From contig MNCI01022151.1 of the NCBI GenBank assembly GCA_015680685.1, forward strand, positions 302,672 to 366,671: a stretch of 64,000 nt of DNA. Reading direction: 5' to 3'. The position numbers were made by a program, and so were the translations under genes. Each line of letters starts with the position of its first letter. The stretch's first letter is position 1. The notes under the pieces were generated by a model. The model was given only the letters and a program-made list of their open reading frames with translations. It had not been told where the DNA came from and made no database searches. This document shows, in pieces, positions 25,641-36,451 of this stretch. The DNA is from Gnetum montanum (lineage: Eukaryota; Streptophyta; Gnetopsida; Gnetales; Gnetaceae).

Positions 25641-25726
25641 TGCCATTGTGTGCAAAAATCATGGGTGATGCGAAGTTTAACATTGCCTGCATGCAATCGG
25701 TGTGCACAAGATATTGACATACAAAA

Positions 25727-28720
25727 GTGCCTATATGCAGCAGCCACACAACAAGAAAACACCTAGTGGTTGATGGCTGTCAAGAGAGCAACTTGATAAC
25801 ATGCATGGAACTAACTAAGGGGATAACTAGTGCTTACGTTGAAAGCACAGACGCACTTGAGCAAGTTCGTTGCCAACTTCCAGCCCTTAACTTTGAAAAC
25901 ATTAACTGGGGGAAGTTGGAGATTCCTGAGGAATTTAAACAAGAACCCCTAGATTTAAAATTGTTGCCCACTGTTCTGGAATACATTATCCTTAAAAACG
26001 AAAAATCAATAATTATCAATGCAAAGCTTGCTCCCAAGAAAAAAGAGAGTTTGCTGAAGGTGATAAATAAATGGTCAATAGCCTTTGCTTGGTCATACCC
26101 TGAATTAACCAGAATAGATCCTAGGATATGCTAGCATAGGATTTACATGGACCCCTCCATGAAGCCTTGAAAGCAACCATAGAGGCAATTGAACTTGAAA
26201 TTGAAACAAATAATAAAAGAAGAAATAGAGAAACTTCTTAAGGCTGGGTTCATATACCCCATTGCGGACAGTGAATGGGTTAGCCCTCTAGTAATTGTGC
26301 CTAAGAAGGGAGGCAAATAGAGGCTGTGTATAGATTTTAGGCTACTAAACATGGCAACATTCAAAGATCATATCCCGTTGTTGTTTGTTGACCAAGTCTT
26401 AGACAATAGCAGGACATCGCTATTATAGTTTTCTGGATGGGTATAGTGGATATAATCAAATACAACTTCTCCACTTATGGACGACTTCTCCACTTATGGG
26501 ACAAGCTTTGATCAAGCCTTGGACCGATTAGAGCAAGTGCTAAAATGATGTGTTGAAACCAACTTGAAGCTCAACTGGCAAAAAAGCCACTTGATGGTTC
26601 AAGAGGGCGTAATATTGGGGCATAAGATTTCACAGTCAGGAATAGAGGTGGACCTAGAAAAGATTAAAGTCATCCAAGGAATCACCTGACAACCAGAAAT
26701 AGTCAAAGACATTTAGTCATTCCTTGGACACACTGGCTACTACAGGAGATTCATCAAGAACTTCTCCAAAACTGCCAAACCATTGGTAGAATTAACGAAG
26801 AAAGATGCACCATTCGAATGGACCAGGGAATGTGAACGAGCATTTCAAACTCTAAAACAGAGGCTTGTAGAAACTCCCATTCTACAAGCCCCTGATTGGT
26901 CTAGACCATTCCATATCATGATCGACGCATCTAATTATGCCTTAGGAGCTGTACTGACATAGTTAGATGAACACAAACACCCTGATTACATCCACTGGGC
27001 AAGTAAGAGTATCACCGGTGCACAACTCAACTACACAACTATGGAAAAGGAATTAATGGCTGTAGTGTTTGCACTAGAAAAATTTAGGCACTATGTGTTA
27101 GGCTACAAAGTGTATATTCATATGGATCATAGTGCAATTAGGTTTCTCATGAACAAGCCAATGGTTAGCCCTCTTATTATATGTTGGTTGGTAATCCTTC
27201 AGGAGTTCAACTTAACAATTGTAGACCGAAAGGGCACCGAGAATGTAGTCGCAGATCACTTATCTCAGTTGCGCTAGGACAACAAAGAGGACAAATATGT
27301 CATATCTGATCACTTTCCTGACGAAACCCTCTTTGCCGGTGCAGTGAATAACCAACCCACAGGAACAAATTGGTATAGTAGCATTCTTACTTACTTCCTT
27401 TCCCAACAAACACCATAGGGGTTGAACTTTAGGAAGAAGCAACAGTTTCTTCATAAAACCAAGTACTTCATGGAAATCAAGGGAAAACTCTATAAATTCT
27501 GTCCTGATGGCTTGGTTCAATGGTGTGTGCCCGATGAAGATCAATTAAGAGTTCTCCAAGATGCTCATGAGGGTCCCTATGAGGGCCACTATGCAGGGAG
27601 ACAAACAGCCATTAAGATCCTGCTTGCAGGATATTACTGGCCAACGCTATTTCGGGATGCCCATCAATTTTCCCATTCCTGTGAGCGCTGTCAATGTGAT
27701 GGTGGAATGACTACTAGAATGGAGGGTCCACAACAATGGATTCAACCTTTGAAACCCTTCAACATTTGGGGAATAGATTTTATGGGACCCATTACACTGA
27801 TGGCCAACAGGAAAGCTTATATCATTTTTTCTGTTGACTATTTAACTAAATGGGCTGAAGCAGCTACTGTAACATACTGCACATCATCTACGGCTGCACG
27901 ATTTGTACAAAAACAAACTGTAAATAGGCTTGGTGTGCCACATGCACTCATCTCTGATAATGGAACACATTTTATGGGTGAAACCTTTCGCAAATTGATG
28001 CAATGCTTAGGGTTTATACATAAATTGACCACACCTTACCACCTCCAAGCTAATGGCCAAGCTGAGGTCACTAATCGGGAGATTACAAGAATATTAACAA
28101 GAAAAATTAGCAAATTTAGGTGAGATTGGAGCATGAAATTGAACGATGCTCTCTGGTCATACCACTCCACTTGGAAACTCCCTACAAGCTACTCTCCCTA
28201 TGAGTTAGTATACGAAAAACTTCCAAAGCTTCCAGTAAAAACTAAACTCTGTACACTATCCATGGCATGTGACCTCCACCTTGACCTTGACCTAGCACAA
28301 AAACAATGATTGGCAGCTCTAAACGTGCTAGACGAGAATAGATTGGTTGCTCTATCATCAAATGAGTTGCACAAGGCACATAATAAACAACATCATGACT
28401 TAAGAATTCGAAGAGTCAAGTACCAACTAGGAGACAAGATTCTTTACTGGAACCCCACACATGTACCACAACGTACAAAATTTCAAACATTGTGGGAAGG
28501 ACCCTATATTATTTATATGACCTTTCCCTTAGGAGCCCTGACAATATACAAGCCTGAAATCCTTGATAAGAGATTACTTGTCAATGTGCAACAAACCAAA
28601 CCCTTCCATGAACCAAGAAGAGCCAATGCAAATTACACCTCTGATAGCAGACAATCACACTCATTATTTCATATCTATTCCTTGAAATTTAGTCATGGGA
28701 GAGATGGCCACCTATGCTAA
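25727..28720 (+). pseudogene. pol: Element V pol: RT, RNase H, integrase
   Basis: RT begins with an N-terminal part (IIKEEIEKLLKAGFIYPIAD near 26215), then VIVPKKGGK and LCIDFRLLN. About 75 residues between SGYNQ and MDDFSTYG are deleted near 26460, removing part of the palm. The connection and RNase H (TKKDAPFEW; IDASNYALGAVL; MEKELMAVVFALEKF) run 26780-27280. The integrase at 27422-28123 is open for 233 codons. It has the H-H-C-C zinc motif (HEGPYEGHYAG... CERCQ), the first catalytic Asp in IWGIDFMGP, the second in ISDNGTHF and the Glu near GQAEVTNREI. The C-terminal part reaches 28720, ending FSHGRDGHLC. Some stops, otherwise well preserved. Confidence 0.9.
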
Positions 28721-29831
28721 CCAGTTGGGGCCCTCAGTTCTTTTAAGGTTTTTTTTTACATGTTTTTGTTTTACACATTTTTGGTTTTACACATTTTTGT
28801 TTTACAAATTTCTTTAATTTTTCTTTTCTTTGTTTTACAACATCGTTATACTTTTTTATTTTTTGTGTGCATGTGTGTGTTATCCACATTGTAAGTTTGT
28901 TACCCAATAAGTGTTCTTAATGATGGGATGAACTATTTTTATATTGATTGCTAATGTTTGGTTTTTACCTTTAAGTTATTATGTTGATACTAAGGTATGG
29001 TTCTTTTGATATGATAGGTAATGAGTCCACTCCATCCATAAATCCACAACTTTATATGGTCTCTCTTGGCTTGGAACTATACAATCCCTTTCTAAATAAG
29101 AACTTTCAACGAATCAGTGACTGGGCCTTTCTCAAACTAAGGAACGACTCAAGGATTGAAAAGGGTGTGACTTCAAAGGAACTTGATGCTTTTGTGTTGG
29201 CCATTCTCTTGGGTGCTTGGATGTTTTCTTCTTGGGTTTCCTTACCATTCCGACATTGCTCCATCAGGAAGTTGAGCAAATAAAAATAACAAAGTCTTTG
29301 CATGAACACATAAAACAAAACAAAAAAAGAGAAGAAGAAAAAAAAGTGAGAATTCAAAGCACACCCCTTAGACAAAATAATCACTTGGGATACAAGCACT
29401 AGTTATGGAACTAAAATAAAAAGGTTCCCTCTAGCTAAGGCCCTTCTTTCTTCCCATTATCTCCTACTTTGTCTCGTCGGAATGGTGGTGACTCTTGGGT
29501 GATGGCAATCTTGTTATTCAAGAGGATGGTTCAACCAAATGCATTAATGCAAAGTCACTGGATGTGGTTTGTTTGAGGCTGGATTTGGAATGAGATCTAC
29601 CAAGTCACATTAACCATGAAATACACAAGGGGCTGTACACCACCTTGTTCCTGGGATTCCATTCCATTCACTTCTCTCCATCCTTCTCTCCATTGTTCAC
29701 CTCATTTCCGGTTGTATCATTAGTGTATATTTTGGTTGACGCATTGTTTTATTTTAGGTAAATTCTTATGGTTAAGACTTTAACTCTTGTTTCAATTTAC
29801 ATTCCCAGAGCCTACGGTCTCTTTGAATGTT

Positions 29832-29888
29832 GGTTTGTCAGGGCATTAAGGGCATGAGCCTACTTTGGGGAGGACCCACTGACACTCC
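29832..29888 (+). ncRNA. Conserved 3'-region stem-loop, copy V
   Basis: GGTTTGTCAG (29832-29841) faces CTGACACTCC (29879-29888), with TGTCAG/CTGACA perfectly paired and 8 of 10 positions paired overall. The loop holds GGCATTAAGGGCATGAGCCT and TACTTTGGGGAGGACCCA. The stem sequence is unrelated to that of copies I, III and VI, although the loop is almost the same. Confidence 0.75.
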
Positions 29889-30247
29889 TATTTGGTGCAC
29901 CCGTTAAAGTATTTCCCTTAACATTTTGCAATTAAATCTATTTTTTTCATTTCCATCTTGACATCCACTTCATCGACATTACAGTTGTCTCTTTTTCTCC
30001 ATCTTTCTTGTTCTTTTTCTTTCTCCATTTGGTCGCTATCGGAGGTTCGCTCTTAGTCATGGGGGTCCAGGCCTAATTTTTTCAATTTTCTCCTAACCCC
30101 TACACCTTCGATAATTACCACTCTTATATCTCCATATCTGTATCAGCCATACCACAACTCAGCCAATGGACTTGCACCAAAGTAAGGTATTAACTACATT
30201 GTGATTCATTTACCCTTACTAATATAAAGACTATGTTGTGTGTGTAG

Positions 30248-30433
30248 ATGGCAATCATGCAGCAACAGAGTGGATCTAGAGGGAACACTTGGAATGGAAT
30301 AGTGCTAAAAGTAGTTATGAAAGAAACAAGATCGATGGTGTGCTTATGGATGGACAAAAAAAGGTGCAATCTTGGCGTTGGCAGCAGCAAACTTCTTCTC
30401 TCTCTCTTTACTCAGCTACCAACTAAGGCCTGA
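30248..30433 (+). pseudogene. Element V short 3' ORF, possibly spliced
   Basis: A 61-codon frame begins MAIMQQQSGSRGNTWNG directly after TGTGTGTAG, an acceptor-like site. Element VIII has the homologous MAIIQQRNGSGADTWNG, also directly after TGTGTGCAG. The two diverge by indels after about 21 codons, so coding function is uncertain. No known domain. Confidence 0.35.
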
Positions 30434-30597
30434 TGTCAAATGTATAAGGTGTTCACCCTTGTTTTCATGAACACTAGTTTTGTCTTGTCTTGTAATGATG
30501 ATCCATTCACATGTCATCCCATTAGTTCCATTTTGAGTCAATAATCCCATACCTTCCCAATATTTTGTATAGAACTCGAGGACGATTTTTCATTCAG

Positions 30598-31404
30598 TCA
30601 AAGAAGATGATCCTTTGATGTTGGCATTAAAGACCAAGGAAGAGGTGCATCCATCAATGTCAAAAAGCATCAAAGAGCCTCACAAGAAAATAAGTGAAGA
30701 TAAGGAAGTAGGAAAGAATGGAATCTTGGAGAGCACATTTGGAACTATGGAGAAGGGGAGAGCTTTAATAAAGAAAAAGTCTCTTTTTAAGAAGAAATAA
30801 ACTTCCTCAAAGACTCCATAAGTAAAGGTCTTCCATGAAGAAGCTAGAAAAATGAATCAGGAAGTTTATCCCTATCCATCATATTCTATTAAGTGTTAAT
30901 TATGTAATGTAGTTTCTACCTTTAACAATAAGGGATGACATGATACTAATACTCTTGTTATTTTTCAAAAGCTACTTATGAAAAAAGAGCCTTAGAATAG
31001 GAAGAAAAGAAGCCATGTTAGTCCATGAAGAACACTTGTATATAGGGAAAATGCCCTTTGGCCTATGTAATGCTCCTACTACCTTCCAACGAGTTGTACT
31101 GAGTAACTTCCAAAAGTACATTGTCAACAGAGTTGAAGTATTTATGGATGGCTTTTCTACATATGGGCTAGACTTCAAACAAGCCTTGAACCTATTAGAG
31201 CAAGTTTTAAAAGGATGTGTTTAAACTAATCTAAAGCTCAATTTGTAAAAAAGCCACTTATTGGTTTAAGATGGTATAGTTTTTGGATATAAAGTATCTC
31301 ATAAAGGAATAGAGGTAGATCTAGAAAAGATTAGAGTCATTCAAAACATTACTTAGAGGCAACAAATAGTCAAAGATATCAAAACATTTCTTGGCTATAG
31401 AGGA
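30598..31404 (+). repeat. 807-bp copy of host flank inside element V
   Basis: It is a near-identical copy of 19569-20375 with the same length of 807 bp and only scattered substitutions (for example at 30613, 30651, 30667). It sits where the PPT of element V should be and ends, like the original, at GAGGA directly before an LTR. The left junction shares the trinucleotide TCA with the expected ATTCAGTCA-TGGGGG sequence. It therefore duplicates the element VI RT fragment, including FGLCNAPTTFQ. Confidence 0.85.
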
Positions 31405-32178
31405 TGATGGGACATGATATCGCATCCCCCGCGATATCGCAGTGCACTGCCAAGTCTATAAATAAGAGGCGGCTCTCCCTTGTTTCTCATCCTAGGCTTA
31501 GACCGTAACAAAACTCTAGTAGTTTGATCCCTCCAGAGATAGAATATTTTCCATGTGCCCATAGTAGGAGCTCCAAAGTGAACGGATCTTTATTCAAGCA
31601 AATATTGTACTTGAACACAAGTTTGTGTATGGCAATAAAGACGAACTTCTTGGATAAACCTTGTAGTGCATGGAATAGGCTAATTAGGAATTTAGTTACT
31701 GTTATTTACTATTTACCATTTAAATTCTTTATTAATCATTAAATATCTCTCAACCCTTCTCTCCTAGTTAAGTGCCTCAATACGACCACTTCGAGCATGT
31801 GCGTTATGCTTGGTGATCCCAGCAACAACTAGCGTTTGGTAACCAAGGTTGCATTGGTTCAGGGTGTGAACGGTAAGTGGGAACGGATGCTAATGATAGG
31901 TTAATTAAGGCTTAGTTAGTTAGTTAGAGTTAGTCAATTAGTCTCTTCACCCTTCACCTTACTAGCATAGGAGATAAACTAGAAAAGACATAAAAATCAT
32001 ATAACTCAGACTTACTTAACCATACACCGTGACAAATACAAGTCTGGGAAGATAACGAACAATTAACCTTAAGTGTTCCATAAGGCGTGTAGGCACTTAG
32101 TCTGCGGAGCTAGACCAGATCGCGCGTGCTACACTCGTATTCGTATGGTTGAGTGTAGGGGTACCTTGCCACTCATCA
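31405..32178 (+). mobile_element. Element V 3' LTR
   Basis: TGATGGGAC to CACTCATCA, 774 bp, flanked on the right by the target duplication GAGGA. U3 has GATATCGC and GCGATATCGC motifs, then TATAAATAAGAGG at 31457. The CTTTATTCAAGC and GGTGATCCCAGCAACAA blocks follow. It is colinear with the split 5' LTR. Confidence 0.9.
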
Positions 32179-32183
32179 GAGGA

Positions 32184-34140
32184 TATTATAGGAGATTTAT
32201 TGAAAAATTTTCAAAGATTGCAAAATTGCTAGTTGAATTAACAAAGAAAGATGCAACATTTCAATGGATAGAATAATGTGAAAAAGCATTTGAGATCCTA
32301 AAATATAAATTGATCAAGATTTCAATCCTCCGAACTATAGATTGGACCAAGCTTTTTCACATTATGATAGGTGCTTCAAAGTACACATTAGGAGTAGTGT
32401 TGACTCAACTTAATGACCAAAAAAGACCTTATTATATACATTGTACCAGTCAAAGCATCATTAGGGCATAATTCAATTATACCACAATAGATAAGGAGCT
32501 TATGATTATGGCATATGCACTTGAAAAATTTAGATACTATGTGCTCAGGTACCCTAGTAATATCCATACTAATCACAGTGCTACTAGGTTTTTAATGAAT
32601 AAACCAGTGATAAGTCCAAAAGTGATAAGATGGCTTGTTGTCTTACAAAAATTTGACATCACCATGATTAACAAGAAGAGAATTGAAAATATTGTGGCTA
32701 ATCACCTGTTAAGATTAAAATGAGAACCCCAAGAAAATAAAGAATCACTATCAGAATAATTTCCCAATGAAAATTTATTCACAGATAGCAATGATTATAG
32801 ATTCAACAATGAAGTCATGGATTACTGATTACATGACATATCTTACTACACAAGAACTTCCTATTGAATGGAATAAGAACCATAAAGAATAGTTCCTCCA
32901 TAGGGTAAAACGGTACAAGGAAATTAATGAAAATTTTTACAAGATATGTGCTAATAGATTGAAAAGATGATGTGTTCTAGAAAATAAACAAATAAAGAAT
33001 GCTCAAAGATATGCATGAAGGACTATGTGGTGATCACAATGCAAGACAACAAATAGTGCTAAAATTAATGATGGTAGGCTACTTCTGGCCTATCATATTT
33101 AAGAGTGCACACTAATTTTCCCAATCTTATGAGAGATTCCAAAGAGATGGAGGACTAACTACTAGAAACGAAGGGCCACAACAGTGGATACAACTGTTGG
33201 AACCTTTTAACATTTGGGAAATTAAGTTTATGGGACCCATCACGCTGATATCAAACGAAAAGTCCTATATCATAGTAACTATTATTTATTGCACAAAGTA
33301 GGAAAAAGTAGCTATAGTTAATGATTGCATGACCACAATGGCTGTCAAATTCTTTCAAAAACATGTGATGAATAGATTTAAAGTAGCATGCAAGCTAATA
33401 TCAAATAATGGAACTCACTTTATAGGAGCTACATTTAAAAAGCTAATACAACAACTTGGACTTAATCATAAATATACTACATGTTATCACCTTTAAGTGA
33501 ATGGTCAAGTTAAAGTAACTATCAAGGAAATCGCAAGGATATTAAGTAGAACTATAAGTTGTTGTAGGAAAGACTAGAAACTAAATTGAAATCGCAAGGA
33601 TATTAAGTAGAACTATAAGTTTTTATAGGAAGGACTAGAAACTAAACTTAACAATGCCCTATGGGCATATAGATCAACCTAGAAACTTCCTATAGGGTAT
33701 TCACCATATAAGTTATTTTCTAGTTAACTACCTACTCTACCAATCCAAGTAAAGCTAAATACCCTTGTAATTATCAGTACCCCTAACCTAGATATAAACT
33801 TAGCTTAAAAAGAACACCTAATGAATCTGAATCTCTTAGATGAGAATCATCTAGTAGCTCAATGAGTAATAAAGTCCTCAAGAAGTACTCCAAATGTAGA
33901 CATGACATCAAAATAAGACAAATGTCCATCAAGCTTGGTACTTTACTATAACCCCAATCATGTTCCACAAAATACTAAGTTCCAAACTCTATGGAAGGGA
34001 TCTTATATCATCCATGCTACATAGCAATCTATCACCATAAAAATTTACCACCCAACAAACCCACAAACACTTATTCTTATCAATATTCAAAAAGTGAAAT
34101 CATTTTGCAACTTTCCCAACTCCTCTAAAGACTCTACCTT
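32184..34140 (+). pseudogene. Element VI RNase H and integrase remnant
   Basis: It continues the reverse transcriptase cut at 20375: YYRRFIEKFSKIAKLLVELT, then the RNase H block (IGASKYTLGVVLTQL; DKELMIMAYALEKFRYYVL) to 32723. Integrase follows: HEGLCGDHNARQQ (zinc-binding start) near 33013, FWPIIFKSAH, FMGPITLIS, SNNGTHFIGATF (the second Asp is now Asn) and NGQVKVTIKEIARIL (the catalytic Glu region is changed). A 61-bp tandem duplication at 33527-33648 shifts the frame. Catalytically dead. Confidence 0.88.
33527..33648 (+). repeat. 61-bp tandem duplication in integrase
   Basis: Two adjacent copies of a 61-bp unit beginning GAAATCGCAAGGATATTAAG, at 33527 and 33588, with a few differences. 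The unit is not a multiple of three, so it breaks the reading frame. Confidence 0.9.
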
Positions 34141-36451
34141 GCATACCAAACCATTCATCGATCATTCAATCTTCCAAGTCTCCACTTTTAATGATATTCA
34201 TCAAGATTTCAAGTTTGACACTTAGGCACAAAATGTTATTTTTATATTCTTTTTATATTTTTCACCTTTCATACCAAATTTTACATTCTTTAATATCTTT
34301 TCCATTCTTTATACTTTTTCTATTTCTTAATCATTTTTTATTTCTTAATATCCTCTAAATTCTCTATATATTTTTCTATTTTTCCCATTTACCTATGACT
34401 TTTAATATCCTTCATGTAAATATTTTTCTTTATTTTTCTAATAAAGTGTAAAGGAAAAAAATAAGATGTAGTTAAAATAATGAGAATGTCACCCTATGTT
34501 ATCAAGTCATTAAAGAACAGATTATATATGCAGTGAGACCATATCATCCATCCACTCATTTCCAATAATAAAAGGATCTTATCATGGACATAATAACATT
34601 CTTTTCACAATAAAATTTAAATAAACTTGTGATCATTATGCCTAGATAGAAAAATGAAGGACCAAGTGTGAATGAATAGGGTGTGACATCATAGGATTTT
34701 TGGTTTCTCTAAGGCTACTACTATAAGTCTTATTCTACTATTAAGTTGTATTATTTACTTGATTTCTAAAAAAAATGGAAGTATGTTATAAAATAACTTC
34801 TACCTTACCATGTCACTGGAAAGACATGTGACCCTTGCTTGAAAGTAGCCCTTTGGTAAGATTGACATAGTAATAACCTAATAAATGTACTAAAAATAAA
34901 ATTTGTGTGGGTTCCATTGGAAAGACATGTTACCCATGCCTAAAGGTAGGTGACTTCTTAGAAATTTCAAGGTTTCTTAAACTCACATTGGTTACGAAGC
35001 TAAGAATACATATTACCCATGCATGAAGACACTCCTTTGTCTAATGGCCAAGTCTCCTTTAAAAATAAACTACATTGTTAATAAATTGCTTCCTTGTACT
35101 TCATTATCAAGTGTTAATACTCCTTACAATTGTGGTAGTATTTGTGGTTTTTGATTATGGGACAATACAATGCAATGTCACTAGTAAGTGGTATGGACTT
35201 GGTTTAGATCTTGGATGAAAGGGCTAATGATCAACTTATACTATGCATCACACATTGAATTCATTATGCCTATGGTAAGACACCCACATCTTATTCTCTG
35301 CATTCCCTACTACTCCCATTCCACCTCACTATTATTTATAATCATAATTTGATGGTTTTGTATAATATAATATTATTTTCTCATAAAGGCAATACTAATA
35401 TGTGTGTTTTCGAAGATAGGTATGTTTTACATTCAACTCATTCAGTGCCTATGAACACTTATCGATGTGGTTATACAAGGGTACTAAGGACCGAAGCCTA
35501 CTTTAGGGAGGATTCACTTATATAACTCTTGTGCTTCGTACTTTATGATTAATTTCACATCATCTTGTGCCTCCAAAATAGTTATGCAATTATTATTACT
35601 TTCCTATCTATTCATCTCCTACAAAGCGTAATCAACTAACCTTGCTCAAAACCCTTCTTTCATATATCTTTAATGACAAATTCTTGCAATCTAACCATCA
35701 CCTATGATCAAGAACCCTTTGGACCATATCTATACCTTCCAAACTATCCAATTTATTCAATTTTTCCATCAAAAATTACACAAAATGTTGAAATTTTTCA
35801 TGATGATATCATAAATACAATGTATGAGCCCCTGCGATATCGCATTTGCGCTATCGTATCTATGATGTATCCATGATAAAAATATATGTATGTGCAAGGG
35901 AGATAGAAATGTTTTCCATTCTCTCATTCAATGCCTAGGGAGCTCATGCTATTTTTTTAACCTCCAAACTTCCAAAGAGCCATTTCTTCTTCACTGGAGC
36001 TCCAATTCGAGCCATTTTCATTTCCTTTTACTCACAAAGTGAGCAACTTAGTCATGAGGGAGAGTAATACACATAGTTGTGCAATTTGCATTGAATTTTT
36101 ATAATGCCTAGATGAACAAAGAAAGGGTAATAACAATAGAAAATTTTATATTTTAAACTAACAAAGGCTAATAAACTTAACAATTCTTTCCAATTAACCA
36201 TCCAAACACACATTAAATAAAGAAATTAGCAATTGTGATTGGGTATAAAGCATAAAATTTCTTGTAAACATTAGGAAACTCTATAATTAAAGGTTTTCCA
36301 AATTTTTTCTAGCTTTGTAGTCTTGATAAGAACTAAAAAGTAATAATGATTGATATTGATCAAAGCCAAGAACTCAAGAAAGGGTTATGAACAATTAGAG
36401 ATTTCTATGAATTCATTAAGGTGATCTTAAAAGAATTCTTTATGATTGCAA
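34141..36451 (+). other. Element VI 3' non-coding region
   Basis: T-rich start, then the CATTATGCCTAGATAGAA block at 34635 shared with element III and the right end of the window. There are three copies of an ACATGTTACCCATGCC-like motif (34825, 34924, 35008) and the stem-loop at 35470-35526. A promoter-like stretch at 35820-35890 combines GCGATATCGC, GCGCTATCG and TAAAAATATATG, similar to the U3 of the LTRs, about 570 bp before the extra ORF. Short frames here are not conserved. Confidence 0.65.
35470..35526 (+). ncRNA. Conserved 3'-region stem-loop, copy VI
   Basis: GTTATACAAG (35470-35479) faces CTTATATAAC (35517-35526), 9 of 10 positions paired. The one mismatch is explained by a G-to-A transition in the right arm compared with copy III. 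The loop keeps GCCTACTTTAGGGAGGATTC. Same location relative to integrase and extra ORF as in element III. Confidence 0.72.

Larger units (their letters stand above)
28721..30597 (+). other. Element V 3' non-coding region
   Basis: About 1.9 kb, homologous to 55990-58007 (minus strand) in element VIII. It begins with T-rich TTTTACA repeats (28740-28860). It includes the conserved stem-loop at 29832-29888, an internal PPT-like AGTCATGGGGGT at 30055-30066, and the short 3' ORF at 30248. It ends with ACTCGAGGACGATTTTTCAT, the sequence that normally leads into the PPT, but the PPT itself is replaced by the duplicated host segment. Confidence 0.75.
20376..32178 (+). mobile_element. Element V, near full-length Ty3/gypsy retrotransposon
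   Basis: A plus-strand element inserted in the pol of element VI. The target-site duplication is GAGGA (20371-20375 and 32179-32183), and host pol reads on either side. Order: 5' LTR (with a gap and a nested solo LTR), tRNA-Asp primer site, gag, protease, RT, RNase H, integrase, long 3' non-coding region with the conserved stem-loop, then an anomalous 807-bp copy of host DNA, then the 3' LTR. Coding regions carry many stops and an RT deletion, so it is dead, but the integrase is nearly open. Length is 11.8 kb including the 1.5-kb solo LTR. Confidence 0.85.

Noticed and set aside
31405-32178. Independent solo LTR in element VI
   Set aside because: The left copy at 20376 has the same target site GAGGA and is followed by a primer site and gag-pol, so the two LTRs are better read as the ends of one element V with a duplicated flank.
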